Assembly (NCBI GenBank): GCA_038030265.1 | Contig: CM075938.1 | Coordinates: 47,051,189-47,115,188, forward strand | DNA: 64,000 bases | Direction: 5' to 3' | Source: Corythucha ciliata | Taxonomy: Eukaryota; Arthropoda; Insecta; Hemiptera; Tingidae | Part shown: positions 21,501 to 33,649 of the stretch, piece by piece | How positions within the stretch are numbered: the first letter of the stretch is position 1 | Layout: every line of letters begins with the position of its first letter | Position numbers and translations under genes: made by a program | The notes under the pieces: model-generated | Database searches by the model: none | What the model was told of the DNA's origin: nothing | What the model saw: the letters and a program-made list of their open reading frames with translations, nothing else

Positions 21501-22080
21501 TGCAGTTATGTGGGGGGGGGGGCAGGAATAGAAGACTAAAACCGATTCCAAACGGAGATGTTAGTTTTTGATGGATTACGGCCCTTTTTGTGAAAACTCA
21601 GTTTCCGGGGAAGAAGTTGACGATTTAAACTGCAGTGATGATTCCTCGAACCCCCTGCCATCGTCGAAATAAGTCGAAGGAAGAGCGTGAAATAATATAA
21701 AAGTTCAAGGCGAATTTAAAGTAACTTCTGGGAGGAAAATTGAAAAAAGGAATACTACACTGCATATGCGGATCTTCCTGAAGATTAAAACGAGTCCTTA
21801 AATACCAAGATTGGTGAAGAAATAAGGCGAGAAAGAGTATGCCGAGTAGTGGACGAGGCTGGATTGGAGGGTGGTAGAGGAATCGCACCCGTGCAACGCG
21901 CCCCCTTAACAGTGGCTTAGGTAGGAATTTGTCCTGGGGGGGGGGGATCATATTGAAATCTTCTAATGGTGAGGGGGGGGGGTAATTTAACATTTTAGTC
22001 ATTATTCCACCCATCCAGCACACTCTTGAATATGGACATCTTGCTGGCCTCATCATAGCCTCAATCTCTCAGTTAGGGGT
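21500..22080. other. G-run-rich segment without gene
   Basis: G runs near 21512, 21936 and 21974. TTTTTGATGGATTACGGCC at about 21577 recurs near 16730 (TTTTTTGACGGATAGTGGCC), so this is another dispersed repeat. No coding sequence is recognised. Confidence 0.4.
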
Positions 22081-22089
22081 GATTTTTGG

Positions 22090-24000
22090 ACTCCACCCGC
22101 AAATTAGCTGCTTTTTTGGCCGAGTGTATCGTTCTTATCAGTTTCAGCCGGCGGTTTTGCCCCACCCCCTCCCATAGCCATGAATTTGCGCATTTGCTCA
22201 ACTTTAGCAGCAAAGTATCATTTTATCCCGTGAGCGATGTTCCGATGTTTCTTAACTATCCACGAGTTTTAGCGTTTTCCTCAATTTTAGCAGCATATTA
22301 CAGATTTTTAAAATTTTTTACCAGGGGATTAGCACTTTTCTCAGTTTTAGCTGGAAATTAACGGTTTTCTTAAGTGTTTTCCACAATATTAGCTGCAAAA
22401 TAGGGGCAATTTTCACTAATTAGGAGTTTTTTGGTTCACCATACTCAATGCATGAGCGATTTTTCTCAGTTCACTCGCGAATTAGCGGTTTCTTCGCCTA
22501 TTGCCATAAATTGCCGTTTTTTTTCAATTTCAGCCTGAAAAGTTGCCTTCAGAATCCGCAAATTGACGGAATTTTTCTCAATTTCAACCACGAATGAGCG
22601 CTTTTTACTTCCATGTTCCCGTAGGGAAGGAAGTTTGGTAATGGCAAAAAAAAATAAAAATTTTAGCTGACACCAGATTCGTGTTTCTGGACCCCGAAAA
22701 GGCATAAATCTCGATTTTCAGTATGGCGTCTGTCGTCCGTCGTCCACTTTTTTCTTGACAGATCTGGACGAGTGATGGCTCAAAAGTTGTGTCTTCATCT
22801 CTAGATGTACACCGTAAAATTTGAAAACGATTGGTTGAGCGATTTGGAAGATATTATAACAAAATGTGTTCGGAGTAAAAATGGTTGGACCCTTATAATT
22901 CCAAGAGAATATTTAAAATTGTAGCGGCGACGCGTCGTAGCGTTTCAACCCCTGTGAATTAGCGAATTTTCTCAATTTCAGTCACAAATTGGCGTTTGGC
23001 GCAATTTTAGCTGTAAATTGGCGATTTTTTCCATTTTCATCCTCAAATTATCAATTTTTTCAATTTTTTGGCTTAAAATTAACATTTTTCTTAATTTTGA
23101 CCAGGCTGATTATTTTATTTTCTAAATATTACCCGCAAATTAGCGGGTTTTCACGTTTTACCACCGCATTAGCAATTTTTTATAACTTTCATGGGTATAG
23201 ATTATTCCTTCTTTCCAGTTCTAGCCGTGAATTAGCGTATACATACTACATAACATTATACATAACATTAACCTATAGCCATTCATGAATTTGCCATTTT
23301 TCTGAATTTTACCCCAGAAAATGCCTTCAGAAGGTGCGAATTTAAATTATAAATCTAAATTTTTTTTCTAACCAAAAAATGTTCATCTTCCATCCATTTC
23401 TGTCAAAAAATCATCATTTTTAAATTATAAATTTCACGACACTTAATCCAAGAATTAGTGACGTTTCACAATTTTTGCCGCGAATTTTCGCTTTTTCTAA
23501 AGTTTAGCAGCGTGGTAGCGTTCCCAACCCGTGCATTACCTACCGGGTTTTGTCAATTTTTGCCAAGAATTGGCGTTTGGCTCAATTTAAGCTGCAAATT
23601 GGCAATTTTTTCCATTTTCAACTGAGAATTAGCACTTTTTCCCAATTTGAACTGAAAATTAACGTTTTTCTTAATTTTAGCTGCGCTAATTGGTGATTTT
23701 TTCAATTTTAGCCGCGAATTAGTGATTTTTGTCCAATTTTAACCTGAAAGCGTCTTTTATTTGTCAATATTGTAGCGTGTTTTCTCAACTTTAACCGCGG
23801 GGTTTACCCAAGTACAACACTTTTGCGTTGGTTTCCACAATTTATTGTAGATTGGCCTCCATGTACCGCGAATCAGCGATTTTTTTCTTAATTATAGTCT
23901 GGAAGTTACTTTGCAAGACCACGAATCGGCGCTAGCCACGAATATTACAAATTTTTGACTGATAGAGGGTCCGGGGCGAAACCTCCCCCCCCCCCGTTAC
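22090..24000 (+). repeat. array family A, forward orientation
   Basis: Long run of TCAATTTTAGC(C/T)GCGAATTAGCG units, with the AAGTTGCCTTCAGAATCCGC variant at 22548 and a related one at 23318. About 330 bp at 22600-22930 (starting CTTCCATGTTCCCGTAGGG) does not fit the unit and looks like an insertion. Confidence 0.85.
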
Positions 24001-24179
24001 TTCGGTATACTACTGCGTTGGGTCTTAAGTCCAAGGAAAAAGCTGGACGTACTCGGATCTTTTTGGGCTGCTTCAAGTCCAGAAAATCTGCTAAACCTAA
24101 CTTCAACGTGAAACGCTCATTTTTGGAGATTTTATGGGGCTCTTCGTTATGATACTAGTGATCCTTCGTTCGTATACTT

Positions 24180-24330
24180 GTAGCTCTGGGGGGGGGGGGT
24201 TCTATCCCCCATATCCCCCCCCCGTACCTACGCCCCTGCCCCTTAATGAACTACCAGTTCTTTTGCTGGGGTCTCTAGAACATCCGACGTCTTCTGCCCA
24301 CCCTTGGATCAAGGGCTGGCTACGCCCCTG
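24180..24330. repeat. transposon-end sequence with poly-G and poly-C runs
   Basis: G12 at about 24188, C9-10 near 24219, then CTTGGATCAAGGGCTGGCTACGCCCCTG. The last part also occurs at 17777-17802. It is the reversed GGGCGTAGCCAGCCC end. Confidence 0.5.
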
Positions 24331-24745
24331 CTTCGATCGGAATCGAAGTGAAGCGAACGTCTGTACTTCTTTCATGATGTTGAAGAAGTACCTCGCCATT
24401 CACGGCCAATCCCCCCCCCCGCCTAACAAGTGTAGGTCCTGCAAGACTCTTGCAGCAAGACCTAGACTGTGCCTGCGAGACCAACGCTTGCCAAGACTGA
24501 ATTGAGAGAGAATGCAAGACTCTCAAGTCTTGGTCTTGTTCTTGCTTTTTGCATCACTGTTTCATTAGGGGTACTCAAATAATCAGCCTGTAAACCTGTA
24601 AAGGAGTATTTCTCTGTAATTAAGTAAAATTCCACCCCCCCCCCCTGTATATGCGTTACTAAATAAACGAGATTTATAACATCTGTTTACTGGTTTACCG
24701 AAATTCTGATTTTTATTTGAGTACCCCTATTGTGTTTAATTTACC

Positions 24746-25033
24746 CAAGGTGACTAAACTTTCTATAGGTGCCGCAGATCTTCGGCCATTACTGTCCTTC
24801 ATCTACGTCACGAGCAGTCCCAAGTTCATTTGCGCTGGACCCAGTACATTATTAATTGTTATTAAGCTGTGATTTTTGTGATTCATAACCGTCAATTTCA
24901 AAATTAACTTGTTTTTGCTGCTCTACGGTGAGCAATCGGGAGCAAAGGACTGCTGGTGACGTCAGTCTCCACCCCTCCCGTCCGATGTGCGGGGGGAAAT
25001 CTGCGGCACCTATAGTAAAGTTTAGTCACCTTG
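24746..25033. mobile_element. hAT-type MITE, 288 bp, copy 1, with 8-bp target duplication
   Basis: Terminal inverted repeats CAAGGTGACTAAACTTT, continuing through CTATAGGTGCCGCAGAT, about 36 bp with one indel. AATTTACC flanks both sides (24738-24745 and 25034-25041). CAAGG fits the hAT YARNG consensus. There is no coding frame. A second copy of almost the same length lies at 58573-58859. Confidence 0.92.
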
Positions 25034-25559
25034 AATTTACCCGTAAAGACAACCTCTCCTCATACTCATACTTCATTCAAAACAGTTGATTCACAAAATA
25101 GAACATCCCCTTTCCGTATACTTCTAACCCAAGTAATCCAAACCAGCTTTATCAGGTCATTCAGTTTTATTATTAAATAAAACTCATTAAGATTCATTTG
25201 ATCTCCATTTATTGTATTATCTGTTTCGCACAAAGGGAGTGTTGTATCATAAAGATGAATATTGCCTGCCTTTTTTCTATACTTTATTGATTTCTTCTTA
25301 TTCGTCTTCCTCTCCTGCTCCTCGCTTTACAAAACTGAAAGCAAGATTTGCTGCCAAGAAAATGTATGTATACTACAACTATAACAATTCAGATGAGAAC
25401 CTCCTCCTCGGGGCAGTTCTTGAGCCACGGTCAACCGAGGGGATCAAAATCCTTTTTTTCAGAATACATACATCGACTTCTTGGACTTTAAACCTCCTCA
25501 CTAGAGAAACTCAAATTCATAATCCATCCAAATTTTTTAGTATATGTTGCGTTAACGGT

Positions 25560-25770
25560 TAAAGTGTTAACTTGGATAGTTTGTAAACTTAACCAGCTAC
25601 GTGGTTATTTTGTGAGAACCCCGTTTTCTCACAAACTAGCGGCGATCTTGGCTAGTTTACATACTAGCTGGCTGGGACTAGTTTAAAAAACTAGCCGTAA
25701 CATTATGGTTTACCAGGTGTGTGTAACCAAATAGATATACGGCTGCTTTTGCTAGTTCATTCATTCGGTG
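25560..25770. repeat. cluster of ACTAGC/GCTAGT inverted motifs
   Basis: At least six CTAG-centred motifs, including ACTAGTTTAAAAAACTAGC. GTTAACGGTTAAAGTGTTAAC precedes and GGTTTACCAGG follows. It is possibly a small palindromic transposon, but its ends are not defined. Confidence 0.4.
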
Positions 25771-26287
25771 TGAAAAGTTCAATGGCATATTCCATGTTTA
25801 AATGATTCAATACAAATTACATTCCTTTCGCGTTTAATTACGTCCATCTCTTCTTTTGCTTTTCTTCGAATCCCTCGCCCTCCAACGGCCATTAGCCATT
25901 GTAGTCTTATATGAACGTTGTTTACAACGACCGAGTTTTTCTCTAATTACTTATCAGAATAGAATTAGAAAGGTTATCTTTCGGTTCTGATTCACGGAAA
26001 TTTGTTTTTATCGTCTCTTTATTGCGTAAAATGAAAATCAAGGGGGTGTGCGCGATTGGTTTGACCGTAGATCACGCCTTCGTATTTTCTTATCCTGGAA
26101 ACTGAAAAAACTGAGAATAATCACTCGCTTTATCGCGTTGACGTATTATAAGGGCGGGGTCTTAAAGGATCGCCTATTCATTAAAACTAGCGATTGGCGA
26201 TAAATTACATGGATTGTATTTTATTTTATTTTCTCGGGGTTTTTGTCAATCCCAAAAAATATTGACACGCTCGGTGAGGCTATAGGC

Positions 26288-26340
26288 CAGGGCCGGCCAA
26301 CCTTTTTTCGTCGTGGGCCATAAACCTGGTTGTATGAACT
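26288..26340 (+). repeat. hAT-like transposon left end
   Basis: CAGGGCCGGCCAACCTTTTT followed by GGGCCATAAACC has the form of hAT (Charlie/SPIN-like) ends, CAGGGxCGGCxAACCTTT. I found no matching right end nearby. Confidence 0.4.
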
Positions 26341-26439
26341 CAGGCGGGGCACTCATCCTCGCCCTCCCCCCCATCGAACACAACACTTTGATCTTAGCAA
26401 AATGCCGTGACACGTTTTTCCACGCTTGTCATCACTTCT

Positions 26440-27540
26440 TCTCAATGTCATCGGTGAATTGGCGATTTGTCTCTATTTTAGCCGTGAATTAGCGATTTAT
26501 CTCGATTTCAGGCGCGAATTAGCGATTTTTCTTGCAATGACTTTGTGTTTTTCCTGGTCTGAGCCGCTAATGATAGATTTCACCCGTGAATTATAGCGCT
26601 ATGTGTTCTCAATTTAACCCCCTAAATAGCCATTTTTCTTCACTGAAGCCGTGAATTAGCGTTTCACCTAATTTTAGCCTTCAAGCGAACCATCAATGAG
26701 AATTTTATTTCCCAATTTTCGCTGCGAATTAATAAGGCTATATTTCTGAATTTTATCGGCGAATTAGCGCGTTGTCATCATTTAGCCGTGGATTACCGAT
26801 TTTGTTCACTTTCAGCCACTATGTTACCTTCATAAGCCGCAATGCGCGTTTTCTACGTTTCAACCGCGAATTAGCGTTTCTTCTACACGTGTGCACTTCT
26901 TCTCTATGTTATCGGTAAATTACCGATTTCTTCCCATTTTAGCCGCGAATTAGCGATTTTTCAGCATTTTAGCCGTGAATTAGCGATTTATCTTAATTTT
27001 GCACGGTTTTTCCTGATTTTAGCCGTTAATTAGCGATTTTTCTCAATCTCATCCATCAATTAGCAACATTCCTTAAATTTAGCTGCGAGTTTCGCTTTTA
27101 GCTAATGGATTAGCGTTTTTTAGCAGTTTGAGGCACGAACTTGCCTACAGAAGCTGAACATTTTCGTTTACGTACTTCTAGCCCCCAAGCGCGTTTTATT
27201 TTATTTATTTCACTTTTATTTCACTTTTATAGTCATGAATTATCGTTTTTTCAGATTGAGCCACGAACTTGCGTTCTGAATAAGCCGAGAATTTATGTTT
27301 CCGTAATTTTAGAAGACAATATTAGTGCTTTTTCTGAAAACCATTGGTGATTTATCGATTTTTCACTATTTTATCCGTCAGTTAGCGAGTATTGTAATTT
27401 TAAACGCAAATTACAGTTTTTTTTTTTAAACTTTATCCGCGATTTAATTTTTCTCAATTTTAGCCTTGAAGTAACGTTTTACCTTGCGAATTAGCTATTC
27501 ATTTTTCTTAACTTTATCCGTGATTTAGTACTTTTTCTTA
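26440..27540 (+). repeat. array family A, forward orientation, clearest 30-bp period
   Basis: At 26941-27000 two successive units are exactly 30 bp each (AGCCGCGAATTAGCG and AGCCGTGAATTAGCG starts). TTGCCTACAGAAGC and related variant units occur near 27140 and 27270. Confidence 0.88.
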
Positions 27541-27559
27541 CTAGTGAGAAATGTGTCGA

Positions 27560-28200
27560 GCCCACTAAAAAATCAATTTACGGATTTTTGTTGCCATTAA
27601 ACAAAAAGGTGCGCTTAAAATTCAGGGAACGTTGTCGCAGATTTTAGACACTATACTGACTTGGACCACTAAAAAACTAATTTTTCGGAGTTCACTCCCT
27701 AAAACATAAATGTTGCTGATTTTTCTTGCCCCCCCCCCTTTCCCAGATCACGCTCAATGAAGATCAAATTTCTCTTGCTAAAAACCATTTTGTGGATATT
27801 TTTGCGTAAATATCACTCATTTAGTTGTCGCTGACAAACCAATTTCGCGGGGCAGCTGAATCCGGAGACCGAATTCGCTGATTTCTTCGCACTAAAACCA
27901 TTTTCGCAGGTTTTACTCACCAAAAAATCAGTTTTTCTTCAATTTCGCACTGTAAAATACCAAAATTCGCTCTGTAAAATACCAAAATTCGCTCACTAAA
28001 ATACTAAATTTCGCGGATTTTTTTTCTCAAAAGAAAAACATATTTACCCGAATCTGGCTCACAGTAAAATAAATTTCTCGATTTCTCGGATTTTACTCAT
28101 TCAACAAGCTACTTTGGGGATTTTAATCGCCAGTAAACCAATTTTCGCTTGATGGTCCGAATCAGATCGGTCTCTGAATTGGGCCACCCAACGAAATTGG
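27560..28200 (+). repeat. array family B, forward orientation
   Basis: Units with AATTTCGCGG, TTTT and CTCACTAAAAAACC, with a C9-10 run near 27729. The spacing is about 30 bp. Confidence 0.7.
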
Positions 28201-28209
28201 TTTGCCGGC

Positions 28210-28613
28210 AACGACAATCTCTGAAATTACTTTTTCAGTGAGCGAAATCCGATAAATTTACGCGTGAAATATGCCATGTCCAAGTCAGAATGTCACGTCG
28301 AGGTCAAAATGTACGCGAAACATCAGATGAGTGCGAGAGAAAAAATGTTCCGAATCGGCCGTGGCACACGAATGCCCCATTTTGTGGGCAAAATGCAACA
28401 TTGGGGGAAACTCTCACGCGAATCGCCAATTTCAAGGAAAAAATTTACGCGAAATGCCATGTCAAGGTCAAAATGTTTGCACAACGCCTCATCAAAAGGG
28501 CAATTTCATGGTGAAATTGTCCATTTCATAATAGAATATTGTCTGTTTTATGAGAAAACTGGCGATTTTATGGAAATTCTTAAGCCCCTTTAAGCTGGCT
28601 CTGGATCCGCGCC
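28210..28613 (-). mobile_element. fragment of the CAGGCGCGGATCC transposon family, reversed
   Basis: Ends at 28613 with CTGGATCCGCGCC preceded by CCCCTTTAAG. It contains family-C-like pieces (GTCCATTTCATAATAGAAT, TTTTATGAGAAAACTGGCGA). It shares this layout, in reverse, with 49048-49740. Confidence 0.5.
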
Positions 28614-29031
28614 TTCTTCCGATGATATTGTACCGAAATGAAATGAAACTGCCGTGTACACAGGGGACCAATATGGAGGAAGTAGCGTGACGAAACAGTT
28701 GCGTGTGCATGCAAGTCATTCATTTCTGTGTGTCACAATTTCCCCCGCGACTACGATCGTGTCGCCATGAAGAAAAATAGGAGTAGCGTCTGCTGCGTCT
28801 TTTTAGTTGAATCCATTTTTCAGTCGCAAGTGCGTGTTGTTCTCGGGAATGAAGTATGTTTCATTTCTGCGACAATCGCGTGATATTAAATGGCCCGACC
28901 GAAAATCACAAGTGCGTGGGAGCCCTAAGGACCTACAGAATCTGGAGGTCAGCGCGAATTGCGAGCCAAATCGCCGTCCAACATGGTTACAAAGTCTCCT
29001 TTTCACGTTTTTAGATTTTATAGGTTATTAA
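28614..29031. other. no gene recognised
   Basis: Two overlapping frames on opposite strands (28803-29031), neither with a family motif. Confidence 0.4.
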
Positions 29032-30379
29032 AAAATTAGTGCTCTAGCCCCTAAAAATTGCTCTAGAGCTGGAAATCGTTTTACTCCCTCTTAGAGGTCC
29101 TGAATAACAAATTTATGAGTTTGCGACGGTTTCTAGGTTGTGCTTTACATTTGAGAGCCTAATTTAACCGCTCAATTTTCGCAGTTTTTTCAGTTATTCA
29201 CGTGTAAATCGAAAAGTACGCATCCTACAAAAAATGCCACTATTTCCACTTTCAAAGAGCGTTGAATGCCGTTTGAGACATTGAAATAGTTGATACATTC
29301 AGTCTCAGTAATTATAGACCCCGATCAATCAATCAATTAATGAAGTATGTTCCAGAAATCACAGAACAATCTTACGGCCTTGTGTATAACTGCCCAGGGC
29401 TGTGTATAAAATGCCCAGGGCTCGATAATCGAAAATATCGATTATTTCGAAAACGGTTGGAAATCGGACCTATGTCTACAGGGACTTTTTTGGTCCATTT
29501 TGGACCTAGAAAAACCGCCTTTATTTTTGCCATCGACTTCCCAGACACCCTGTAGTAAATAACGTTATTTCTTGAAGAGTTCAGGGATTTTTGTACATAA
29601 CAACATTTCCTGGGCATTCACGTTAATCCCTAGAAGTAATTCACGTGACTGACTATTGATATCGTGAATTCCACATGGAACGAATTTTCTTACGGCGCTA
29701 CCTATTTAGTATAGTAACCTTGAAGTTAAACAACATTGACTGACCGAGTTAGGCATTTTAACAGCAATAACGGAAATAACTTTATTCACTGAGGGATTCA
29801 GGTGATCACGTGACATTTCCGGTAGCAGTAACACAATAACGGTATTATAATAAAATTCCCACCGGCTTAGGATGCAGTAGGTTAATATACAGCAGCCGGT
29901 CCCAATTATCGCTCGCAAGATCTGCCTGAGCGTAATTGCCAGTTAGGCGATGGTAAGGTAGGCGAATTTGAAACTTCAAGAACCATCCGATTAAGAATTA
30001 AATTGTCCACAACATTGGTCCCACAACAATTTTCAATCAGAGCAGTCATTTTCAATCTACAGGCGGTGAAAGTTGAGGGTTGTCAACTTTTTAGCGAAAA
30101 TGGTGAAAATTGCATATTATGATTGACTGGCGGTTGCGACTTATCAACCGACTCCAATGTCTCAAACGGCATTCAACGCGGAATTTAGGGCCCTTTGAAA
30201 GTGAAATAGTGGCATTTTATGTAGGATGCGTATCGCGTACTTTTCGGTTTACACGTGAAAAACTGAAAAAACTATTAAGCTCTCAAATCTAAAGCACAAC
30301 CTAGAAACCGTCGCAAACTCATAAATTTGTTATTCACGACCTCTGTGAGGGACTAGGGCCATTTTTTGCACTAATTTTC
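29032..30379. mobile_element. foldback-type element with long terminal inverted repeats
   Basis: Left arm 29032-29338 and right arm about 30119-30379 are inverted copies. Shared stretches include AATTAGTGC at the tip, then AATAACAAATTTATGAGTTT, GCGACGGTTTCTAGGTTGTG, AGTACGCATCCTAC, AATGCCACTATTT and GTTGAATGCCGTTTGAGACA. Arms of 260-300 bp with substitutions and small indels surround about 780 bp with no transposase. Target duplications were not resolved. Confidence 0.85.
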
Positions 30380-30399
30380 CTGGGCTATATTTTTCCAAC

Positions 30400-31280
30400 T
30401 TAAAGTTTTGGAGCCTCCTCCGAACGACGGTGACAGGGGCGTCTACACATGGGGGGGGGGAGCTAAAAACTTCATCAGGGGGGCAATGGAAATTATTCGT
30501 GGTAGTGGGGGAGCGTCCAAAAATGTCAAGGGAAGATGCTGCCCGGTAGTTCTTGATTGGTGTGTGCACTAGGTGGACTAAGGCAAGGAATTTTACCTGA
30601 GGGAGGGGGGGGGGCTAGGTATATTTGTCTACCCTGGTAGCTACGAGGAAAGCTTTATATTACCGACCCTAAGAAGGCGGGTGCAATATATTTCATTCAG
30701 TTTGTTCATCGTTCACATCAATGTCACAATGATGTGTCCAGATGCATCAGGCGACGTTTTCGAAGGCTCCTTCCCGTGACAAAACCACTCAACGCTGCCG
30801 GGGGAGGGGGGACGCAGCCATGAATTACAAGTTTCGTGGGATACATACACAATAGAAAATAAATTGCAGTGTCAGGGCTACATACTCGTAGACAACGATA
30901 TTCAAAGTTACGATATTGAAGCTTAGCCCTAAATGCCACAAAATTGAATATTTCGGAGGATAATTAGACGAGAAATTGCATTTTTCCCGGGAGCAATAGC
31001 CACGAACATCCGGTTTTTAATATTCACCGGCAGTGAAATTGCGAGTTCGGATCGATAAACAGTCTCGAAAGTAAGTTACTGAAGAAATTGGCTACAAAAG
31101 TACAGTTGGAAGGGGGGAGGTGACAAAAAAATTGAGGTTTTAGGGTTGAATTGCAAGTGTAAAGTTGCGCGATATTTAGCTCTTTCTAACCGCAAATTTC
31201 GCGAATCTGGATGTTTTAGGAACCATGAATTTCGCGTGGTGGGCTCTTTATTTATAAATTACCAAACTTTTCGGGGTTTG
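30400..31280. other. no gene recognised; G runs at 30451 and 30603
   Basis: Two G10 runs and scattered family-B-like AATTTCGCG motifs near 31195 and 31230. Confidence 0.4.
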
Positions 31281-31289
31281 CTCCCTGCG

Positions 31290-33620
31290 CTTCAGCAGTA
31301 GCGTACCGAGGTGGTGGCGAGAATTTTGGGCGGACCGCCGCCCCCGAATAGCTTGAATATGGAAAAATTATGATTTTTAGTTTTATGTTCAAGGATGAAG
31401 TTACGCGGAAAGGAGACTTGGTATCCAGTTGGACGAGAATTTGGCTCCTTTCGACGATTTTCAGTCCATCTAACTTGGAAAATAGAGCGTTGAAAGATGC
31501 TCACCAAATTTTTCGCTGAATATTCGATTAAGCCCACGCAAGCGCTAATCTGGAAGCTGAAATTGAGAAATGTACTATTTCGCGCCTTACGGAGGCAACT
31601 TCGTGGCTAAAATAGACAATATACGCTGATCCCTACAGTTCGTCCACAGGCCCTGTTCCCTACAGGCCGTGCCAGGCGGCTGAAATTGCGAAGGCGCACT
31701 GAAATACTGTACTTAGGACAATTGCGCGCCATGAAGGCTGGAAAGAGCGCAAATATTCGTGGCTAAAACTGTGAGAAAAATAAAACGCTCATTCGCTGTT
31801 TCACGATGCAACTTCCAGACCAAAATTGTGAAAAAATCGCAGAATCGCGGAATATATAGCCATTTTATAGCTAAATTTTAGAATAAAACACCACAATGTT
31901 CTGTTCTTGAACCAGCAGCTTCACGGATTTTCTGAAAACTCATCAATTCGGGGCTGAAATTGAGTAAAAGCTGTAATTAGCGGGTAAAATTTCTCAATTT
32001 TAGACGTGATCAAACGCTTTTTTATCGATTTTTTTAATGCTCATTAGTGCGTTTTCTCACGAGTATTTGCAAATTTCTAGACGCGGACTTGGATCAAGAA
32101 CAGCACATTATGGCGTTTTACTTCCTTTTGAGCTATAAAATGGCTCTATACTCCCACTCTAACTTACTTCATAGCAAATATTTGTAAAAAGAGCTGATTC
32201 GCGGAATATAATTGGGAAAACACTAATTCACGGCTGAAATTGAGAAAAATCGCTAATAACAGACTATAAAATGAGAAAAAAAACTCTAATTTAAGGCTCA
32301 AATTGAGACGAAAGGATGATTCGCGGTTAAAAATGTAGAAAAATGAGTATAATTTGCGGATGATATTGAGAAACCGTGCTAAAATTCGTAAATAAAATGT
32401 GGGAAAAAACGCTAATTCACGGTTAAAATTGAGAAAAGCGCTAATTCGCACGTAAAATTCATTAAAAGTGCCGATTCATGGCCAAAATTGAGAAGAACGC
32501 TAATTCGCGACTAAAATGTAGTAAAACGCCGATTCGTGACTCTTTGATGAAGGTATCTTCTTGGCCCAAATCGAGAAAAGGCGCTAACTAATGGCCAAGA
32601 GTGGAAAAAGCCGCTAATTCGCTGGATATTAAGAAGCATCGCACATATTGGCGGGTAAAATTGAGAAAAACGCTAATTCATGACTATCTGAGCGTTTGAA
32701 ATGAAAACGCTAATTTGCGGCTAAAATGAGAAAAAGCTCAAACATCCAGGTAAAATTGAGGAAAATAAGCTAATTCACGTTTATAAAATGGAGAAAAACG
32801 CTAATTTGCTATTAAAATTGAGAGAATGCCAATGAGGAAGTTTCACATTTTCCAATTTTTTTTTTTTTTCGGCGAGGAATACCAATCCTTCGGCGTAAAC
32901 AAATAAATAAAAATTTAAAACCCTTCAGAAACATTTTTTATTTATTTACAAAAGTTGGCATATTTGAAATCCCGCCAAAACGAACATTTTCCCAACGTAA
33001 TATCCCTTGTATTCTGTCCTTTTCATGCCTCTAAGTAGCTCATCTATTTATCCTCCATTATTTTATTATTGGAGAGCTTTAGTAGAAAATAAGGCAAAGA
33101 AACACAACAAACCGCTCTCCGACAGCCACGTTAAAGGCGAATTTATGTTCAGAAGGCGCATATGACACAAACATGCTAGCTGGCGTCATGGCGTGTTTGA
33201 AATGACCTAAAACTTCAAAAATGGCGTAGGTATTTGTTAACTGTTGGATTATTTTACGAACGGATCACGATTTATGCTCTATTTTGGCATAAATAAATCT
33301 TAAAAAATAGATTCATGAATAAGTTCTGACCCATGAAACTTCCTCACTCGCGGCCTTCTGGTGAATGCAACTTTAAGGCTAAAATAATGGAAAAGCGCTA
33401 ATTCGTGATTAGAGTGAAAAAATCACACTAATTCGCAGCTAAAATGAAGAAAACGCTAATTCGATACGGAAGTGGAGAAAAATATCCAATTCACGGCTTA
33501 AATTAAGAAAAAGTGCTAATTCGCGGCTATAAATTAAGAAAAAGCGCTAATCTGCGAGTAAGGTGATGGAAAAAGCGCTGATTTGCGGCTAAAGCTACAA
33601 AGAATAAGCCATAATTTAAC
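31290..33620 (-). repeat. family A array, reverse orientation, with a non-repetitive head
   Basis: The head starts near 31295 (GTAGCGTACCGAGGTGGTGG) and contains ATTTGGCTCCTTTCGACGAT at about 31447, followed by TTTCAGTCCATC. The array of GCTAATTCGCGGCTAAAATT units then runs to about 33620. The head motif recurs at 47800 and 56768 in front of the same array. The TGAGGAAGT element at 32831-33348 interrupts it. Confidence 0.8.
32831..33348. mobile_element. TGAGGAAGT-family MITE, 518 bp
   Basis: AATGAGGAAGTTTCA at the left and TGAAACTTCCTCACT at the right. A 30-bp array continues on both sides, so the insertion went into an existing array. The inner right end TTCTGACCCATG is shared with the 12745-14266 copy. 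Confidence 0.8.
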
Positions 33621-33649
33621 GCTACGTGTGGTGTTGATTTCATTCAATT

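Noticed and set aside
28803..29031. Overlapping frames on both strands next to the foldback element
   Set aside because: Neither matches a known family. Open frames on both strands of the same stretch suggest chance.
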